Assembly: GCF_014635485.1 (NCBI RefSeq) | Contig: NZ_BMCX01000001.1 | Location: forward strand, 489,634 to 553,633 | Source of the DNA: Corynebacterium pelargi | GTDB taxonomy: Bacteria > Actinomycetota > Actinomycetes > Mycobacteriales > Mycobacteriaceae | Length of the DNA stretch: 64,000 nucleotides | Direction: 5' to 3' | Part shown: piece by piece, positions 27,878-36,697 of the stretch | Numbering within the stretch: position 1 is the first letter of the stretch | Layout of the letters: each line of letters starts with the position of its first letter | Notes under the pieces: generated by a model | Told to the model about the DNA's origin: nothing | Database searches by the model: none | Seen by the model: only the letters and a program-made list of their open reading frames with translations | Position numbers and translations under genes: made by a program

Positions 27878-28981
27878 CTAGCGTTGCGCGCCGTTGGGAT
27901 CTTGGGCGTTGTCGCCATCGACGGTCGCACGGTCCGGGTTGAACGGCGCGGTGCTGGTGGCGTAGGGGGCTTCGCCGATGGAAGCCAAGGCTTCGGAGTT
28001 CTCCGCCTCAGGGTTGTCGATGCGGTACTGCAGGTACTGCTTGAACTTCTCTGGGGACACAACGCGGATCTCGAAGTTCATCATGGCGTGGTAGGTACCG
28101 CACATTTCAGCACAGCGACCAACGAAGGCGCCCTCTTCTTCGATCTTCTCGATCTGGAAGCGACGTTCCTGCTTGTTCTGCTCGGGGTGGTTGTACACGT
28201 CGCGCTTGAACAGGAACTCGGGAACCCAGAATGCGTGGGATACGTCATCCGATGCCAAGGAGAACTCGATGGCGGTATCGGAAGGAAGCACCAGAACGGG
28301 AACCACGTTGGTGGTACCGATGGTTTCGATCTTGTCGAAGTTCAAGTAGGACTTATCGCCAATGGAACGACCATTGATCGGGTTGGGGTGCTTAATGCCA
28401 GCGCCCTCGTCGTCGTACTTGGTCTCTTCAGCTTGCTGCTGACGAACCTCGTCTACACCGTTGTAGTCGTTGCCGTCCTGAGTAAGCTCACCGGCAACCT
28501 CGCGGTAACCGAACTTCCAGTTCCACTGGTAACCGGTCACGTCCACCTTCACCTTTGGATCCTTGTCCAAAGCGGTGACCTTGTCCTGAGTCTGGACGGT
28601 GAAGAAGAACAGCACCATCACGATGACGATTGGGACAATGGTGAGCACAAGCTCAAGCGGGATGTTGTACTGGGTCTGACGGGGGAACTCATCCTTGCCA
28701 GCCTTCTTGGCGCGCTTAGCACTCCAAGCAAACATGCCGTAGATGAACAGGCCCCACATGATGAAGCCGATGGTCCAGGCTGCAACCCAAACCCAAACCC
28801 AGAAGTTATACATTGCGGTTGCTTCCGGCGTAATACCTTCCGGCCAGCCGAATGCGAGCGCCTTGCCGAGCACGCCGCCCGGAGCCTCCACGTCGCATCC
28901 CGCAAGGGCGAAGCCACCGATGCCGAGGACACCGGCTAGCAGTGCCTTACGGCTAAAGCCACGCTGCTGCTGTTGTTTCAC
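27878..28981 (-). CDS. ctaC: CtaC, cytochrome aa3 oxidase subunit II, lipoprotein with CuA site
   Basis: CtaC accepts electrons from QcrC at the binuclear CuA centre. The 367-residue product has a lipoprotein signal (RKALLAGVLGIGGFALAGC, lipobox LAGC), two membrane helices, and a cupredoxin domain with the copper ligands in GRCAEMCGTYHAMM. The insert around VDEVRQQQAEETKYDDEG is the region where actinobacterial forms are enlarged. The GTG at 28981 matches the C. glutamicum start and has GGAAGG nine bases upstream; the frame is open further upstream but that part is not conserved. Confidence 0.95.
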   Translation of the reverse strand: MKQQQQRGFSRKALLAGVLGIGGFALAGCDVEAPGGVLGKALAFGWPEGITPEATAMYNFWVWVWVAAWTIGFIMWGLFIYGMFAWSAKRAKKAGKDEFPRQTQYNIPLELVLTIVPIVIVMVLFFFTVQTQDKVTALDKDPKVKVDVTGYQWNWKFGYREVAGELTQDGNDYNGVDEVRQQQAEETKYDDEGAGIKHPNPINGRSIGDKSYLNFDKIETIGTTNVVPVLVLPSDTAIEFSLASDDVSHAFWVPEFLFKRDVYNHPEQNKQERRFQIEKIEEEGAFVGRCAEMCGTYHAMMNFEIRVVSPEKFKQYLQYRIDNPEAENSEALASIGEAPYATSTAPFNPDRATVDGDNAQDPNGAQR

Positions 28982-29528
28982 GCGCGTCTGCCTTCCTATT
29001 GCACTAGTTCTTCGAATGAAAACCTGCCGATGCCCTGGGGATTTACCAAGTTTGGTTCTTGGCAAACGCACTTTGGACATGCCGCTGGCTTTTCCATTCA
29101 CGTCTATTAACGCAGGATAGCGCATTTACCGGCGGATTTTGAACGCTACTCACAGCCACCTTGCAGCGGTTTCAGGCATTTGCCAGCTTGCTTAACATGG
29201 CTCAACGCAGCGTAAACGGCATGAATGGCATTTCAGGGGCTCGTCTGAACGTCACCCCAACACTGCTCGTGTAGTCCATATCACAAGCGTGAACCGCCAT
29301 ATCAACCTTATGGATACCCCACTATTCCTACCGACTAACGCACCTTGATTCAGCGACCCTTCTGCCCTCGAACCCCCGGATCGTCGAAAAGCTCAAGGCT
29401 TGTTGCAATACAGCGTTTTCGGCTCCGAGAGAGTAGATTGGTGCTTCTGATATGTCGAGCTTTATTCCGTTATCGCGGGCTCAAGCAGCAAAGCACACAA
29501 ACGATAAGGAAGGGAGACTCGCCTCGGT
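28982..29528. other. Divergent promoter region between ctaC and ltsA
   Basis: About 550 bases without a gene. It contains the ctaC ribosome site, a weak GlxR-like site and, at the right, a GGAAGGGAG ribosome site region for ltsA. No riboswitch or small RNA was recognised. Confidence 0.55.
29270..29285. promoter_or_regulatory. Weak GlxR-like site between ctaC and ltsA
   Basis: TGTAGTCCATATCACA matches the GlxR consensus with three mismatches. It lies about 290 bases before ctaC and 245 bases before ltsA. Confidence 0.35.
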
Positions 29529-31451
29529 ATGTGCGGGCTTCTAGGAATGGTCACTAGCCACGACAACGCAGCAGCGTTCGTGGACTCTATTAATAAGGCA
29601 TTGCCATGCATGCGGCACCGCGGCCCAGACGAGGCCGGCGCCTGGCACGACGAGACCGCGGTGTTCGGTTTTAACCGTCTCTCGATTATCGATCTTGAGC
29701 ACTCCCATCAGCCGCTGCGCTGGGGCCCGGAAGGCCAACCGCACCGTTACGCCATGACATTCAATGGCGAGATCTACAACTACCTCGAGCTTCGCGAACA
29801 ACTGCAAGAAGCCGGCTACTCCTTCTATACAGAAGGCGATGGCGAACCGATCATCGTGGGCTTCCACCACTGGGGCAAAGACGTTGTGCGCCACCTGCGC
29901 GGAATGTTCGGCATTGCCATCTGGGACACCTACGAGCGCAAACTTTTCCTCGCTCGCGATCAATTCGGCATCAAACCGCTGTATTACGCCACCACCGAAG
30001 CAGGCACCGTCTTCGCCTCTGAGAAGAAGTGCATTTTGGAGATGTCCGAGGACATCGGTCTCGGCCTCGACCTTGACCGCAGGGCCATTGAGCACTACGT
30101 GGATCTGCAGTATGTGCCGGAACCTGAAAGCCTGCACAAAGAAATCCGCCGCATTGAATCCGGTTGCACCGCAACGGTGTACCCCGGTGGCGAGGTTGAG
30201 CAAGAACGCTATTTCCGCCCCCAATTCCCGGCACAACCCGTGCCGAAGGGCGCGGAGCAGGATCTTTTCGACCGCATTGCCAAGGCCTTGGAAGACAGCG
30301 TGGAAAAGCACATGCGTGCCGATGTGACCGTCGGTTCTTTCCTTTCCGGCGGCATCGACTCCACCGCAATTGCCACCCTTGCCAAGCGCCACAACCCCAA
30401 CTTGCTTACCTTCACCACCGGATTTGAGCGCGAAGGGTACTCAGAAGTTGATGTAGCTGCGGAATCGGCCGCAGCCATCGGCGCAGAGCACATCGTCAAG
30501 ATCGTAAGCCCCGAGGAATACGCCGACGCGATCCCTAAGATCATGTGGTACCTCGACGATCCCGTAGCTGACCCTTCCCTGGTGCCGCTGTATTTCGTGG
30601 CTCAAGAAGCACGCAAGCATGTCAAGGTCGTGTTGTCCGGCGAGGGTGCCGACGAACTCTTTGGTGGCTACACCATCTATAAAGAGCCGCTATCGCTTGC
30701 ACCATTTGAAAAGATCCCCTCCCCCTTGCGCCGCAATCTGGGCAAGCTTTCCAAGATGCTCCCCGAGGGCGTGAAGGGCAAGTCCCTGCTCGACCGCGGC
30801 TCCATGACGATGGAAGAGCGCTACTACGGCAACGCTCGTTCCTTTAACTTCGAGCAAATGCAACGCGTGATTCCTTGGGCCAAGCGCGAATGGGATCACC
30901 GCGAGGTCACCGCACCGATCTACGCGGAATCTCGCCATATGGATCCAGTTGCGCGCATGCAGCACCTTGACCTGTTCACCTGGATGCGCGGCGATATCTT
31001 GGTCAAAGCCGACAAGATCAATATGGCGCACTCTCTTGAGCTTCGCGTTCCCTTCCTTGATAAAGAAGTGTTCCGCGTGGCAGAGACGATCCCCTATGAC
31101 CTCAAGATTTCGCACGGCACCACCAAGTACGCCCTGCGTAAGGCTATGGAGCAGATCGTTCCCGAGCACGTCTTGCACCGCAAGAAGCTCGGATTCCCTG
31201 TGCCGATGCGCAATTGGCTTGCCGGTGACGAGCTCTTCGGTTGGGCGCAGGACCAAATCAACGCATCTCAAACCGATGAGATCTTTGATAAAAAGGCCGT
31301 CCTTGCCATGCTCAACGAGCACCGCGATGGCCAAAGCGATCACTCCCGCCGCTTGTGGACGGTGCTCGCCTTCATGGTCTGGCACGGCATCTTCGTCGAG
31401 CACCGCATCGACCCGGGCATCGAAGATCGCGATTACCCCGTCTACCTCTAA
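29529..31451 (+). CDS. ltsA: LtsA, glutamine-dependent amidotransferase (asparagine synthase family)
   Basis: The 640-residue protein has an N-terminal class II glutamine amidotransferase domain with catalytic Cys2 (MCGLLGMV) and the RHRGPDEAG loop, then an asparagine synthase domain with the pyrophosphate loop SFLSGGIDST and LSGEGADELFGGY. In Corynebacterium, LtsA amidates meso-diaminopimelate of peptidoglycan precursors rather than mainly making asparagine, and mutants are lysozyme- and temperature-sensitive. The ATG is fixed by the need for Cys2. It is divergent from ctaC, as Rv2201 is from ctaC in M. tuberculosis. Confidence 0.93.
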   Translation: MCGLLGMVTSHDNAAAFVDSINKALPCMRHRGPDEAGAWHDETAVFGFNRLSIIDLEHSHQPLRWGPEGQPHRYAMTFNGEIYNYLELREQLQEAGYSFYTEGDGEPIIVGFHHWGKDVVRHLRGMFGIAIWDTYERKLFLARDQFGIKPLYYATTEAGTVFASEKKCILEMSEDIGLGLDLDRRAIEHYVDLQYVPEPESLHKEIRRIESGCTATVYPGGEVEQERYFRPQFPAQPVPKGAEQDLFDRIAKALEDSVEKHMRADVTVGSFLSGGIDSTAIATLAKRHNPNLLTFTTGFEREGYSEVDVAAESAAAIGAEHIVKIVSPEEYADAIPKIMWYLDDPVADPSLVPLYFVAQEARKHVKVVLSGEGADELFGGYTIYKEPLSLAPFEKIPSPLRRNLGKLSKMLPEGVKGKSLLDRGSMTMEERYYGNARSFNFEQMQRVIPWAKREWDHREVTAPIYAESRHMDPVARMQHLDLFTWMRGDILVKADKINMAHSLELRVPFLDKEVFRVAETIPYDLKISHGTTKYALRKAMEQIVPEHVLHRKKLGFPVPMRNWLAGDELFGWAQDQINASQTDEIFDKKAVLAMLNEHRDGQSDHSRRLWTVLAFMVWHGIFVEHRIDPGIEDRDYPVYL

Positions 31452-31526
31452 AGGCAGGGTTCTAGCGCTCACAAACGAGCGGAACAAAAGCGGGCGGGCG
31501 CGGCAGGCCGGAGCACTGCTTCCCTA

Positions 31527-31588
31527 GCACCGCGCCGCTCCGCCGAACCAGGAGCACCGCGCCCCGCACAACTAGCCGGCACCGCGCC
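31527..31588. repeat. Three spaced copies of a 10-bp GC-rich word after ltsA
   Basis: GCACCGCGCC occurs at 31527-31536, 31554-31563 and 31579-31588, 25-27 bp apart, in a very C-rich spacer between ltsA and its terminator. Confidence 0.6.
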
Positions 31589-31628
31589 CGCTCCCCCAGC
31601 ACCCCTAGCGCGCCCCAGCTAAAAAGCA

Positions 31629-31671
31629 CAACACCCGCCGCCTTTGCATGAAGGCAGCGGGTGTTTTTTAA
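31629..31671. terminator. Bidirectional intrinsic terminator between ltsA and the Fe-S carrier gene
   Basis: AACACCCGCCGCCTTTG pairs with the following AAGGCAGCGGGTGTT around a short loop, with a T6 run on the plus strand and an A-rich run on the other side. Confidence 0.85.
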
Positions 31672-31704
31672 ATCAGGCCCGCGTAACCCGGGCCTTGTGT
31701 GGGG

Positions 31705-32049
31705 TTAGTTGAAGGAGTCACCACAAGCGCAGGAGCTACCGGCGTTGGGGTTATCGATGGTAAAGCCCTGGGATTCGATGGTGTCGGCAAAGTCGATCTT
31801 TGCGCCGGTGAGATAAGGAACGGACATCTTATCCACCACGAGGCGAACGCCGCCTACGATGTCTTCTTTGTCGCCGTCGAGCTCACGGTCGTCGAAGTAA
31901 AGCTGGTAGCGCAGTCCAGCGCAGCCACCGGGCTGCACGGCGATGCGCAGGGAAAGATCATCGCGGCCTTCCTGGCCTAGCAATGCCTTTGCCTTGGCGG
32001 CAGCAGCCTCGGTGAGAATGACGCCGGTATTGGTGTTGGCAGTGGTCAT
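31705..32049 (-). CDS. erpA: A-type iron-sulfur cluster carrier (ErpA/IscA family, Rv2204c-like)
   Basis: The 114-residue protein carries the three A-type carrier cysteines: Cys43 (QPGGCAGLRY) and Cys107/Cys109 (SSCACGDSFN). Such proteins deliver Fe-S clusters to apoproteins; candidates in this window include LipA, QcrA, GltB and GltD. The ATG at 32049 is preceded by GAGGAG at a somewhat long 11-base spacing. The gene is convergent with ltsA and divergent from the DUF3043 gene. Confidence 0.92.
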   Translation of the reverse strand: MTTANTNTGVILTEAAAAKAKALLGQEGRDDLSLRIAVQPGGCAGLRYQLYFDDRELDGDKEDIVGGVRLVVDKMSVPYLTGAKIDFADTIESQGFTIDNPNAGSSCACGDSFN

Positions 32050-32290
32050 CAGTGCTCGTTCTCCTCGATGTTCGTACAAAAGTTTTTCTCGCTCCGTGCA
32101 ACGCTCATACTTTAGAACGAGTTGCGGTAGCGGTTGTAGCCTACGCTACATTTGCGAAAAGACGCTAGGGCAACCATTCAAGCCCATCGCGCCAAGCCGT
32201 GGCGTGCAGGGTTTGGCACCCACCGGATACAACCCCCGGCAGTGCGGTGCTATTCCCGAAAAACTTTCGCGGGCTTGTACCCTAGTGAGC

Positions 32291-32932
32291 GTGAATCAAT
32301 CGCAGGATAATACTGAGAATCTTCCCAAGGGCTATACCCCTAAGAAAGGTCGGCCGACCCCGAAGCGCAAGGAAGCCGAGCAGCACGCCGGCAACTTTGA
32401 GGCTCGTTTTGCTCCGCAGCAATCGTGGAGTGAGTCTCGAAAGGAGAAAAAAGAGCTCAAGGCTTCCATGTCTTCCGAGGAGTGGAAGGAATATAAAGCT
32501 AAGCAAAAGGAGCAACGCAAGCAGCGCCAGCGTGAGGCTCAAGCCGGTATGGATCGCGGCGAGGAGCAGTACCTGCTTGATCGCGACCGCGGCCCCGAGA
32601 AGCGTTTCTTGCGAGATTTTGTCGATTCCAGGCGCTATGCCAGCAACTTTGTCATGCCGGTAGCCCTTTTGCTGCTGGTGGTGCTCTTTGTTGGGCAGTG
32701 GGCTCCGACCTTCGCCAGCATCGCCTCGATGGCAGCGATGCTTATGATGCTGGCCTTTTTGGTCGAAGGCATCGTGTTGGGTCGCGCCGCCTCCAGAGCC
32801 ACTCGTGAGAAGTTCCCTGACACCAAGCTTCGTGGTTCTTCCATGGGCTTTTATGCCTATTCGCGCGCTACTCAGCCGCGTCGTTGGCGTACCCCGAAGC
32901 CGCGCGTAGAGCTCGGCCAGAAGGTGGTTTAA
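32291..32932 (+). CDS. DUF3043 family membrane protein
   Basis: The 213-residue product has a long, highly charged N-terminus with YTPKKGRPTPKRKEAE and a Lys/Glu/Arg-rich helix, then RGPEKRFLRDFVDSRR, two membrane segments (about residues 120-140 and 145-163) and a conserved C-terminus GFYAYSRATQPRRWRTPKPRV. Function is unknown. The GTG at 32291 has TACCCT exactly seven bases upstream and no ribosome site, so a leaderless mRNA is likely; a GTG two codons earlier is an alternative. cobU follows after four bases. Confidence 0.85.
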   Translation: MNQSQDNTENLPKGYTPKKGRPTPKRKEAEQHAGNFEARFAPQQSWSESRKEKKELKASMSSEEWKEYKAKQKEQRKQRQREAQAGMDRGEEQYLLDRDRGPEKRFLRDFVDSRRYASNFVMPVALLLLVVLFVGQWAPTFASIASMAAMLMMLAFLVEGIVLGRAASRATREKFPDTKLRGSSMGFYAYSRATQPRRWRTPKPRVELGQKVV

Positions 32933-32936
32933 CGGG

Positions 32937-33464
32937 GTGCGCACGCTTGTGCTCGGCGGTGCCAGGTCCGGAAAATCCGGCATCGCTGAATCCCTTGTTG
33001 GCGATGGCGATTGTGTATATGTGGCTACCGCTCGGCCTTTTGACCAGGCCTTTGATGCAGATTTCCAAGCCCGCATCGCCCGCCACGTCGAACGCCGCCC
33101 GAGTCATTGGCGCACCGAGGACAAGACTGATCTTTGTGAGTGCCTAAGCCAGCATGCTTCAGGCACGATGCTTGTCGACGATCTCGCGACCTGGTTGACC
33201 GCCCGTATTGATGCAGCACAAGGCTGGGATGATCCCCGAGCGCTCTTGGCGGGCCTGGAGCAGGAATTAGTCCAGGCGCTTGATGCTGCCACGGGTGATG
33301 TCATTATCGTCAGCGCAGAAGTGGGCATGAGCATCGTGCCCGAGCATCCCTCGGCCCGGGCGTTTCGCGATTGTTTAGGCACCTTGAACCAGGCGGTAGC
33401 CGAGGTGTGCGAGGAAGTTCTGCTTGTGGTGGCCGGCCAGAAGCTAAAGTTGAAACCTGCATAA
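32937..33464 (+). CDS. cobU: CobU, adenosylcobinamide kinase / guanylyltransferase
   Basis: CobU phosphorylates adenosylcobinamide and then adds GMP to give adenosylcobinamide-GDP, the first steps of nucleotide loop assembly of cobalamin. The 175-residue protein has a P-loop GGARSGKS (residues 7-14), the guanylylated-His region (RHVERRPSHWRTED) and VDDLATWLTARID. It begins four bases after the DUF3043 stop and is followed by cobT and cobS. No ring-building cob/cbi genes are in the window. Confidence 0.93.
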   Translation: MRTLVLGGARSGKSGIAESLVGDGDCVYVATARPFDQAFDADFQARIARHVERRPSHWRTEDKTDLCECLSQHASGTMLVDDLATWLTARIDAAQGWDDPRALLAGLEQELVQALDAATGDVIIVSAEVGMSIVPEHPSARAFRDCLGTLNQAVAEVCEEVLLVVAGQKLKLKPA

Positions 33465-33532
33465 CAAAGCTCGCTGAAGCGACGTGCGTTATGTGGGATC
33501 ACCGCGCCTATTACTGAGGACTTAAAGCTGAG

Positions 33533-34597
33533 ATGCAACCTTCGGACTTTTTCCCAAAAATCCAAGAGCCAAGCGCCGAGCATGAGCGCGCGGCCCGTGA
33601 GTTCCAATTGGAGTTGACCAAACCCACTGGCTCCCTCGCGCGCTTAGAAGATCTTGGAGTGTGGCTTTCTGCTTGCCAAGGACAAGTGCCTCCGGCGAAG
33701 ATCCAACGCCCTCGCCTGGTCGTTTTTGCCGGCGATCACGGCATTGCCACCAAAAATGTTTCCCCCTACCCCATCGAGGTGTCCATCCAGATGGCGGAGA
33801 ATATCCGCCGCGGTGGCGCGGGGGTCAATGTGATTGCCAATCAATCTGGCACCGGTGTGCGCGTCGCCGATATTTCGCTCAACCACGATGTCTTCGGAGA
33901 TGAGCGAGTTTCCAAATCCTGCGGCTCGATTGATCGCGAAGACGCCATGAGCGAAGAAGAGCTCGTTCGGGCTATCGAAATTGGTAAGCGCATCGCTGAT
34001 GAGGAAGTCGATGCAGGAGCCGATCTCTTGATGGCCGGTGACCTCGGTATTGGCAATACCACCCCATCGGCAGTCATCATCGGCCTGCTCACCCGCCAAG
34101 AGCCCGTGGTGGTCACCGGCCGTGGCTCTGGCGTTGATGATGAAGGCTGGATGCGCAAAGTTGCGGCCGTGCGCGACGCGATGTTCCGCGCCCGCACTTT
34201 CCGCCACGCCCCTTTGGATTTGGCCCGCAGCGTGACCTCTCCGGAGCTCGTGGCAATGGCAGCTTTCTTGGCGCAGGCTGCAGTCCGTCGCACTCCTGTC
34301 ATCCTTGATGGCGTGGTGGTCACTGCAGCGGCTTTGCTTGCAGAGCAATTCGCCCCCGGCGCGCGCCGCTGGTGGCAAGCAGGCCATCAATCGGCTGAAC
34401 CTGCCCATAGCTTCGCGCTGAACTATCTCGGCCTTGAGCCTTTCGTGCGCTTGGGTTTGCGCCTCGGCGAGGGTTCAGGTGCGGCAGCGGCGGTGCCTTT
34501 TGTGCACATGGCCACCGCGATTATGAACGATATGGCCACGTTTGAATCTGCCCAGGTTTCCGGGCGCGATGCGGTTCCCCCGGAACGCAGCATCTAA
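33533..34597 (+). CDS. cobT: CobT, nicotinate-nucleotide-dimethylbenzimidazole phosphoribosyltransferase
   Basis: CobT makes alpha-ribazole 5'-phosphate from nicotinate mononucleotide and dimethylbenzimidazole for the lower ligand of cobalamin. The 354-residue product shows the family motifs KPTGSLARLEDLG, FAGDHGIATKNVSPYP, MAGDLGIGNTTPSAV, TGRGSGVDDEG, ILDGVVVTAAALLA and RLGLRLGEGSGAAAA (with the catalytic Glu). The ribosome site is weak. cobS starts four bases after its stop. Confidence 0.95.
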   Translation: MQPSDFFPKIQEPSAEHERAAREFQLELTKPTGSLARLEDLGVWLSACQGQVPPAKIQRPRLVVFAGDHGIATKNVSPYPIEVSIQMAENIRRGGAGVNVIANQSGTGVRVADISLNHDVFGDERVSKSCGSIDREDAMSEEELVRAIEIGKRIADEEVDAGADLLMAGDLGIGNTTPSAVIIGLLTRQEPVVVTGRGSGVDDEGWMRKVAAVRDAMFRARTFRHAPLDLARSVTSPELVAMAAFLAQAAVRRTPVILDGVVVTAAALLAEQFAPGARRWWQAGHQSAEPAHSFALNYLGLEPFVRLGLRLGEGSGAAAAVPFVHMATAIMNDMATFESAQVSGRDAVPPERSI

Positions 34598-34601
34598 ACG
34601 T

Positions 34602-35423
34602 ATGTCCGACAAAGTCGATTTCGTTGAAGGCTCCCACGGCCCTGCCATCGTAGAAGGGCCGCTGACCGCACTGAGCTGGTTAAGCATCCTGCCCATTCGG
34701 GGCGCCACTGCTTTTGATCGCATCACAGGAGCCAGGGTGATTACCTCTGTGCCCTTCGTGGGCATGGTCTATGGCGTCATCGCGGCACTCGTGGCTGGGG
34801 TGGGTATTGCCCTTGAAGCCTCCCCTTTATTGGTTGGGGTGTTGGCCGTCACGGCGATGGAATTATTCGGCCGTTTTATGCATTTAGACGGCCTTGGCGA
34901 TGTCGCTGATGCGCTCGGCAGTTATGGCTCTCCGGCGAAAGCTCGCGAGGTGCTTGCCGATCCACACATCGGCCTCATTGGCGCCGCTTCGGGCTTGTTG
35001 TCGCTGCTGGCGCAAACAGCGGCCATCGGAACCCTTGCCAGCACCTCGTGGGATATCCCCCTGCGTTTAGCAGCAATCGCGGCAGGGCCTGCCATCGGGC
35101 GCCTTGGGGTGCTCTTTGTGTGCCACAAGAGTTGCAAACCCATGAAGCCCACTGGGTTTGCAGCGCAAATCATCGGCACTATTCCCACCTCACGCTTGCT
35201 GTTGTGGATCACTAGCTATGCGGTGGTGTGTGTTGCTACCTTGCCGTTTGCCCCAGCGTTTGGGCTTGCCTGCCTGCTTGCCTTGGCGGTGAGCTGCGCT
35301 AGCGCCTTCGTCCTGAGCAGGCACTGCCATCGCCGCTTTGAAGGCCTCAACGGCGATTGCTGTGGTTTTGTTATTCACCTGTGCACCACCATTGCCCTGG
35401 TAGTCCTTGCCCTGAGCTACTAG
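34602..35423 (+). CDS. cobS: CobS, adenosylcobinamide-GDP ribazoletransferase (cobalamin synthase)
   Basis: CobS is the membrane enzyme that joins adenosylcobinamide-GDP and alpha-ribazole (phosphate), the last assembly step. The 273-residue protein has about six membrane segments and the motifs ALSWLSILPIRGATAF, RFMHLDGLGDVADALGSYGSPAKAREVLADPHIG (the metal-binding DGLGDVADAL region) and HRRFEGLNGDCCGF. The ATG at 34602 lies four bases after the cobT stop; a frame opening inside cobT is rejected. Confidence 0.94.
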   Translation: MSDKVDFVEGSHGPAIVEGPLTALSWLSILPIRGATAFDRITGARVITSVPFVGMVYGVIAALVAGVGIALEASPLLVGVLAVTAMELFGRFMHLDGLGDVADALGSYGSPAKAREVLADPHIGLIGAASGLLSLLAQTAAIGTLASTSWDIPLRLAAIAAGPAIGRLGVLFVCHKSCKPMKPTGFAAQIIGTIPTSRLLLWITSYAVVCVATLPFAPAFGLACLLALAVSCASAFVLSRHCHRRFEGLNGDCCGFVIHLCTTIALVVLALSY

Positions 35424-35438
35424 AGGCAAAAGATAACG

Positions 35439-35467
35439 CCCGACACCACCGTGTGTGCCGGGCGCTT
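35439..35467. terminator. Bidirectional terminator between cobS and ilvE
   Basis: GCCCGACAC pairs with GTGTGCCGGGC (one bulge), followed by GCTTTTCTT on the plus strand, between two convergent genes. Confidence 0.75.
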
Positions 35468-35480
35468 TTCTTATGGTTTT

Positions 35481-36581
35481 TTAGACCAGGGTGTGCATCC
35501 AGTTGTGCGTATCTTCTACGCTGCCGCGCTGGATGCCGGTGAGCACCTCGCGAAGCTGCATGGTGATCTTGCCCGCTTTGCCGTGTGCTACCTCAAATTC
35601 GCCCGCTGTGGACTTCACAAAACCAACTGGGGTCACCACCGCGGCGGTACCGCAGGCAAATGCCTCGCTCATTTCGCCGTTTTGGGCGGTCTCGCGCCAC
35701 TGATCGGTGGATACGAGGCGTTCTTCGGTGGTGTAGCCGCAGTCGCGAGCTACCTGCAGGAGGGAATCACGGGTCACACCTGGCAGCAGGGAACCGGAGA
35801 GTCGAGGAGTAACCACATGGGCATCCTCGCCTTCGCCGAAGACAAAGAAGAGGTTCATGCCGCCCATTTCTTCGATGTACTTGTGCTCAATGGCATCCAG
35901 CCACACCACTTGATCGCAGCCCTTTTCTGCTGCTTGGGCTTGGGCGGCCAGGGAGGCTGCGTAGTTTCCGGCGAACTTCGCGGCACCGGTACCTCCGGGG
36001 CAGGCGCGGGTGTAGTCCTCGGAAAGCCACACCGACACGGGCTGAATTCCACCGGAGAAATATGCACCTGCGGGTGAGGCAATCACCGCGTAGGTGTAGG
36101 TAGCTGAGGGGTGCACGCCCAGGGTGGTTTCGGTGGCGATCATAAAGGGGCGCAGGTAGAGCGCTTCTTCTCCCCCGGCTTTGGGCACCCACTGCTGATC
36201 AATGTCAACCAACTGCCGCAGCGATTCAATAAAGAGATCTTCAGGCAGTTCGGGCATAGCCATGCGCTCAGCGGAGCGTTGCATGCGGCGTGCATTCATC
36301 TCTGGCCTGAAGGTTTTGATGTGGCCGTCTTCGTGGCGGTAGGCCTTAATTCCTTCGAAAATTGCTTGGCCATAGTGCAGCACGGAGCTGGCGGGGTCGA
36401 TGCTGAATGGCTCGTAGGGGCGCACTTGGGCGTTGTGCCAGCCTTCTTCGGCATTCCAGTCGATGGTGACCATGTGGTCGGTGAAGTAGTTGCCAAATCC
36501 CGGGGCCTCGAGGATTTCAGCGAGGCGCTCCGGGGAGGTGGGGTTTTCAGTTCTATGAATGCTAAATGAAAGTTCGCTCAT
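35481..36581 (-). CDS. ilvE: IlvE, branched-chain amino acid aminotransferase
   Basis: IlvE carries out the final transamination to valine, leucine and isoleucine. The 366-residue fold-type IV PLP enzyme has the PLP-binding Lys202 in CPGGTGAAKFAGNYAAS, the region GQAIFEGIKAYRHEDG, and C-terminal GTAAVVTPVGFV. Length and sequence fit the actinobacterial class II BCAT. The ATG has TAGGTT eight bases upstream, which could be a leaderless -10 or a weak ribosome site. Confidence 0.95.
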   Translation of the reverse strand: MSELSFSIHRTENPTSPERLAEILEAPGFGNYFTDHMVTIDWNAEEGWHNAQVRPYEPFSIDPASSVLHYGQAIFEGIKAYRHEDGHIKTFRPEMNARRMQRSAERMAMPELPEDLFIESLRQLVDIDQQWVPKAGGEEALYLRPFMIATETTLGVHPSATYTYAVIASPAGAYFSGGIQPVSVWLSEDYTRACPGGTGAAKFAGNYAASLAAQAQAAEKGCDQVVWLDAIEHKYIEEMGGMNLFFVFGEGEDAHVVTPRLSGSLLPGVTRDSLLQVARDCGYTTEERLVSTDQWRETAQNGEMSEAFACGTAAVVTPVGFVKSTAGEFEVAHGKAGKITMQLREVLTGIQRGSVEDTHNWMHTLV

Positions 36582-36697
36582 AGTATTTCAACCTACACCG
36601 CCACAAGAATCGTGGCGGTTGATTAGGCTCTGTTGGGTGTGCTGCAACTACCCCTAGCGGCCACCACGTAACGTCGACAAGCAAAGGTGCATTTTTC

